From Neolentinus lepideus HHB14362 ss-1 (taxonomy: Eukaryota > Basidiomycota > Agaricomycetes > Gloeophyllales > Gloeophyllaceae), in NCBI GenBank assembly GCA_001632425.1, contig KV425639.1, forward strand, positions 1-64,000: a DNA stretch of 64,000 bases, in the 5' to 3' direction. The position numbers and the translations under genes were made by a program. How positions within the stretch are numbered: the stretch's first letter is position 1; the number at the start of each line of letters is the position of its first letter. This document shows, in pieces, positions 61,951-64,000 of the stretch. Below the pieces are notes generated by a model, which was not told where the DNA came from, ran no database searches, and saw only the letters and a list, made by a program, of their open reading frames with translations.

Positions 61951-64000
61951 ATGAGCGGCGCCGCAGGAAACACGACCACCATCCCTCCACCGCTGACGAC
62001 CGAAGATCTTGACCAGACTTTCGGAGTCTTATTCATCGGTTTCGTGGTCTCCACGGTCTTGTACGGCTTGACGTTTTTCCGTGAGACACACTGCCAGCTG
62101 ATCACTCGTGCGCTCACTGAGCTCGCGCCTGGTATGCAGAAACATATATTTATTTCTCTCGGTATCCCAAAGATAATATCTGGACGAAATGTACTGTGAG
62201 TATCGTTATGTGCCCTTTCATGAGGCATTCTGACCTCCTTGAGGGCTAGGTCGGATTGCTGTCGTAAGTCGTACATACACTATCTACCACGCTTCGACAT
62301 GGTCTGAGACTGGACGATCCAGTCTACTTGATACTGCGACGTCTGCATTGAGTGAGTCAGGAATTTACGTCCAGATTTCCACTTAATACCGATTTCTATT
62401 CCATCTCAGTGTCGCAAGCCCTCTATTACTATCTGATCACCATGTTCGCATCTCCATTTGGCCTGCTGGATGCCACTTCGTGAGTGTCCCGTGTAGTGTA
62501 GCTATATTTTGTTTGGTTTGTTGAACACGTTGCGCAGAACTTTCTGTGTGAGCTCTGATATCCATCAGCCTCTATCAGATCGCACCTAACACGGCATCTT
62601 AGGCCGAGAATGGTCTCGCCATTCTTGTCGGCTTCCTCGTTCAGATGTAGGTTTTCATCTATCTTCCAGAAATGTTGACTCATCATCATCTTTACGCAGT
62701 TTCTTCGCTGTTCGAGTGTGGACAGGTAACGTTGAAACAACCTCCCTATGAGCGTTTCTCACCATTCGTCGCTGCCTATGCAGTGAGCAACAAGAATTGG
62801 GCGCTTGCGGGCGTCATTGTAAGTGTAATACCCGCACGGATCGAATATGTTTGCTAATTGTGTTGTGTAGTCATTCTTTGCTCTCGCAGCATTTGGTAAG
62901 TGGGCAAGGATCAACTAGCTGTTATGCACTCACAAACACTTGATTACGATCCTGTAGTCTTCGGAATTAGTGCGTGTATCATTATCAAAGTGCCCGAGTC
63001 CTTCTGACATCTTGTATCCTATAGCTATGACGGTCCAGATGTAAGTTTGCAGTGTTCCCTTCGCCCACAACGCTCGAGTCCGATTAACCATTTTCGGCAC
63101 AGCTTTAAGCAAAAGCGTCTGTCCCAGCTGGCGACCCCGCACATGAAGATTGTCGCTGCCATGTCCCAGGGCTTGGCTACTCTTGTTGATTTCCTGATCA
63201 CGGGCTCCTTGCTGTGGTTCATGTCTCCGAAGAGGAATGACATGATGAAGGGCAAATCGTAAGCGCGATTTGCGATTCTGCGACAGGGCGTGTCATATTG
63301 AACTTGCATTGCACAGGCCTAAGGGGTGGTTTGATAAGCTGGTGACCTATGTCATCAATCGAGGCACTAGCGTCGGGTGAGTGTGCTATTTGGTTGTGGA
63401 GAGTATTGGGAAGCTTACGCCCACTGAAGTATAATTCAGTTTGCGTACTTGTTAACGGTAAGAAAACGCGGCTACTGAACGTCGGTCTCTCCAGATATAC
63501 TTATTCTTTTACTCAGTTCGTGATTATCCCGGCGAAGCAAATCTGGATGCCCTTCCACCTCGTCGTCTCGAAAGGTGCTTGATTAGTCCTCTATTCTGTG
63601 AACGCTGACTCAAGCAATTCTTCAGTGTATGTCAACACTCTTCTCGCGATGCTCAACTCTCGCGAAATCACCTCCGGCCGCGGGGCATATGAGGAAGAGT
63701 CGGTGTCGACCACGACCACCCAGCCCAAGCTCAGTTTCATGGGCGGCGCTAGCGGGACCGGCCTCAGCAGGAGCGTGCGCTTCAACGTCATGGACACTAT
63801 GGTAAGACTTTAGTGGTGGTGAGTGGGTGCATTATTTAACGTCCATTGTAGCAGTCACAGGGCGAGCATAATATTGAGCTGGACAAGCTAGATAGCCAGG
63901 GCGCTGTCATGACCAACAAGTTCGGTGATGATGCGAGCGATGTGAGTTCATGGCTCGGATACCCGTGCGCTTATTATCTGACATCGTGTTGAGGAAATTC
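61951..64000 (+). CDS. DUF6534-type multi-pass membrane protein (truncated by window end)
   Basis: Agaricomycete membrane protein of unknown function, a large lineage-specific family with about seven helices. Exon 1 reads MSGAAGNTTTIPPPLTTEDL, then TFGVLFIGFVVSTVLYGLTF. Many short introns follow, giving QTYIYFSRYPKDNIWTKC, a small exon at about 62250, then LLDTATSALMSQALYYYLIT, MFASPFGLLD, AENGLAILVGFLVQMFFAVR and SNKNWALAGVI. The later part gives FKQKRLSQLATPHMKIVAAM and LATLVDFLITGSLLWFMSPK, then YVNTLLAMLNSREITSGRG, the motif that normally closes the last helix in this family. A Ser/Thr-rich cytosolic tail follows. The last visible exon ends at a GTGAGT donor near 63942, so the end lies outside the window. 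Splice choices between 63340 and 63620 are uncertain. Confidence 0.8.

Overview
The window is nuclear DNA from a basidiomycete fungus, most likely an Agaricomycete and perhaps a polypore. The reasons are many short GT-AG introns (about 45-70 nt) with CTRAC-like branch points, a dense layout on both strands, several lineage-expanded F-box proteins, a DUF6534-type membrane protein, and Zn2Cys6, SYLF and PA-RING genes typical of this group. No organelle, bacterial, viral or CRISPR features were seen. Coordinates of multi-exon genes are genomic spans including introns; splice sites were judged by eye from frame, conserved motifs and GT/AG signals.

Left third (1-20 kb): a Zn2Cys6 transcription factor; a CHFR-like RING ubiquitin ligase with a PAR-binding zinc finger (PBZ); a convergent kelch-BTB gene; an F-box gene; a repeat island with a 327-bp MITE that has target-site duplications and a second inverted-repeat element; an LRR-type hypothetical gene carrying an in-frame TAG; and PDX3 (pyridoxamine 5'-phosphate oxidase).

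Centre (20-42 kb): the 16-kb midasin gene (MDN1/REA1, six AAA modules plus MIDAS domain), which shares a short divergent promoter with a nucleotide pyrophosphatase/phosphodiesterase whose active site is encoded on two micro-exons. A SYLF (Ysc84-type) gene, a decayed cytochrome P450 and ribosomal protein eS19 with a poly-Glu tail follow.

Right third (42-64 kb): an intronless F-box gene; a tandem array of three GNAT acetyltransferases plus one deleted relic, the last running in frame into the start of pyruvate decarboxylase; a second F-box gene; a PA-TM-RING protein with a Glu at a zinc-ligand position; a CCCH zinc-finger protein; a hypothetical gene with a one-base frameshift; and a DUF6534 membrane protein cut off by the window end.

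The housekeeping genes (midasin and eS19 in ribosome biogenesis, PDC in fermentation, PDX3 in vitamin B6 metabolism) are unrelated neighbours rather than a pathway cluster. I found no convincing biosynthetic cluster or new multi-gene system. The most original signals are gene-structure oddities: micro-exons encoding active-site or zinc-finger residues, the GNAT array with a GC-AG intron and a readthrough overlap, and the recent-looking gene lesions.
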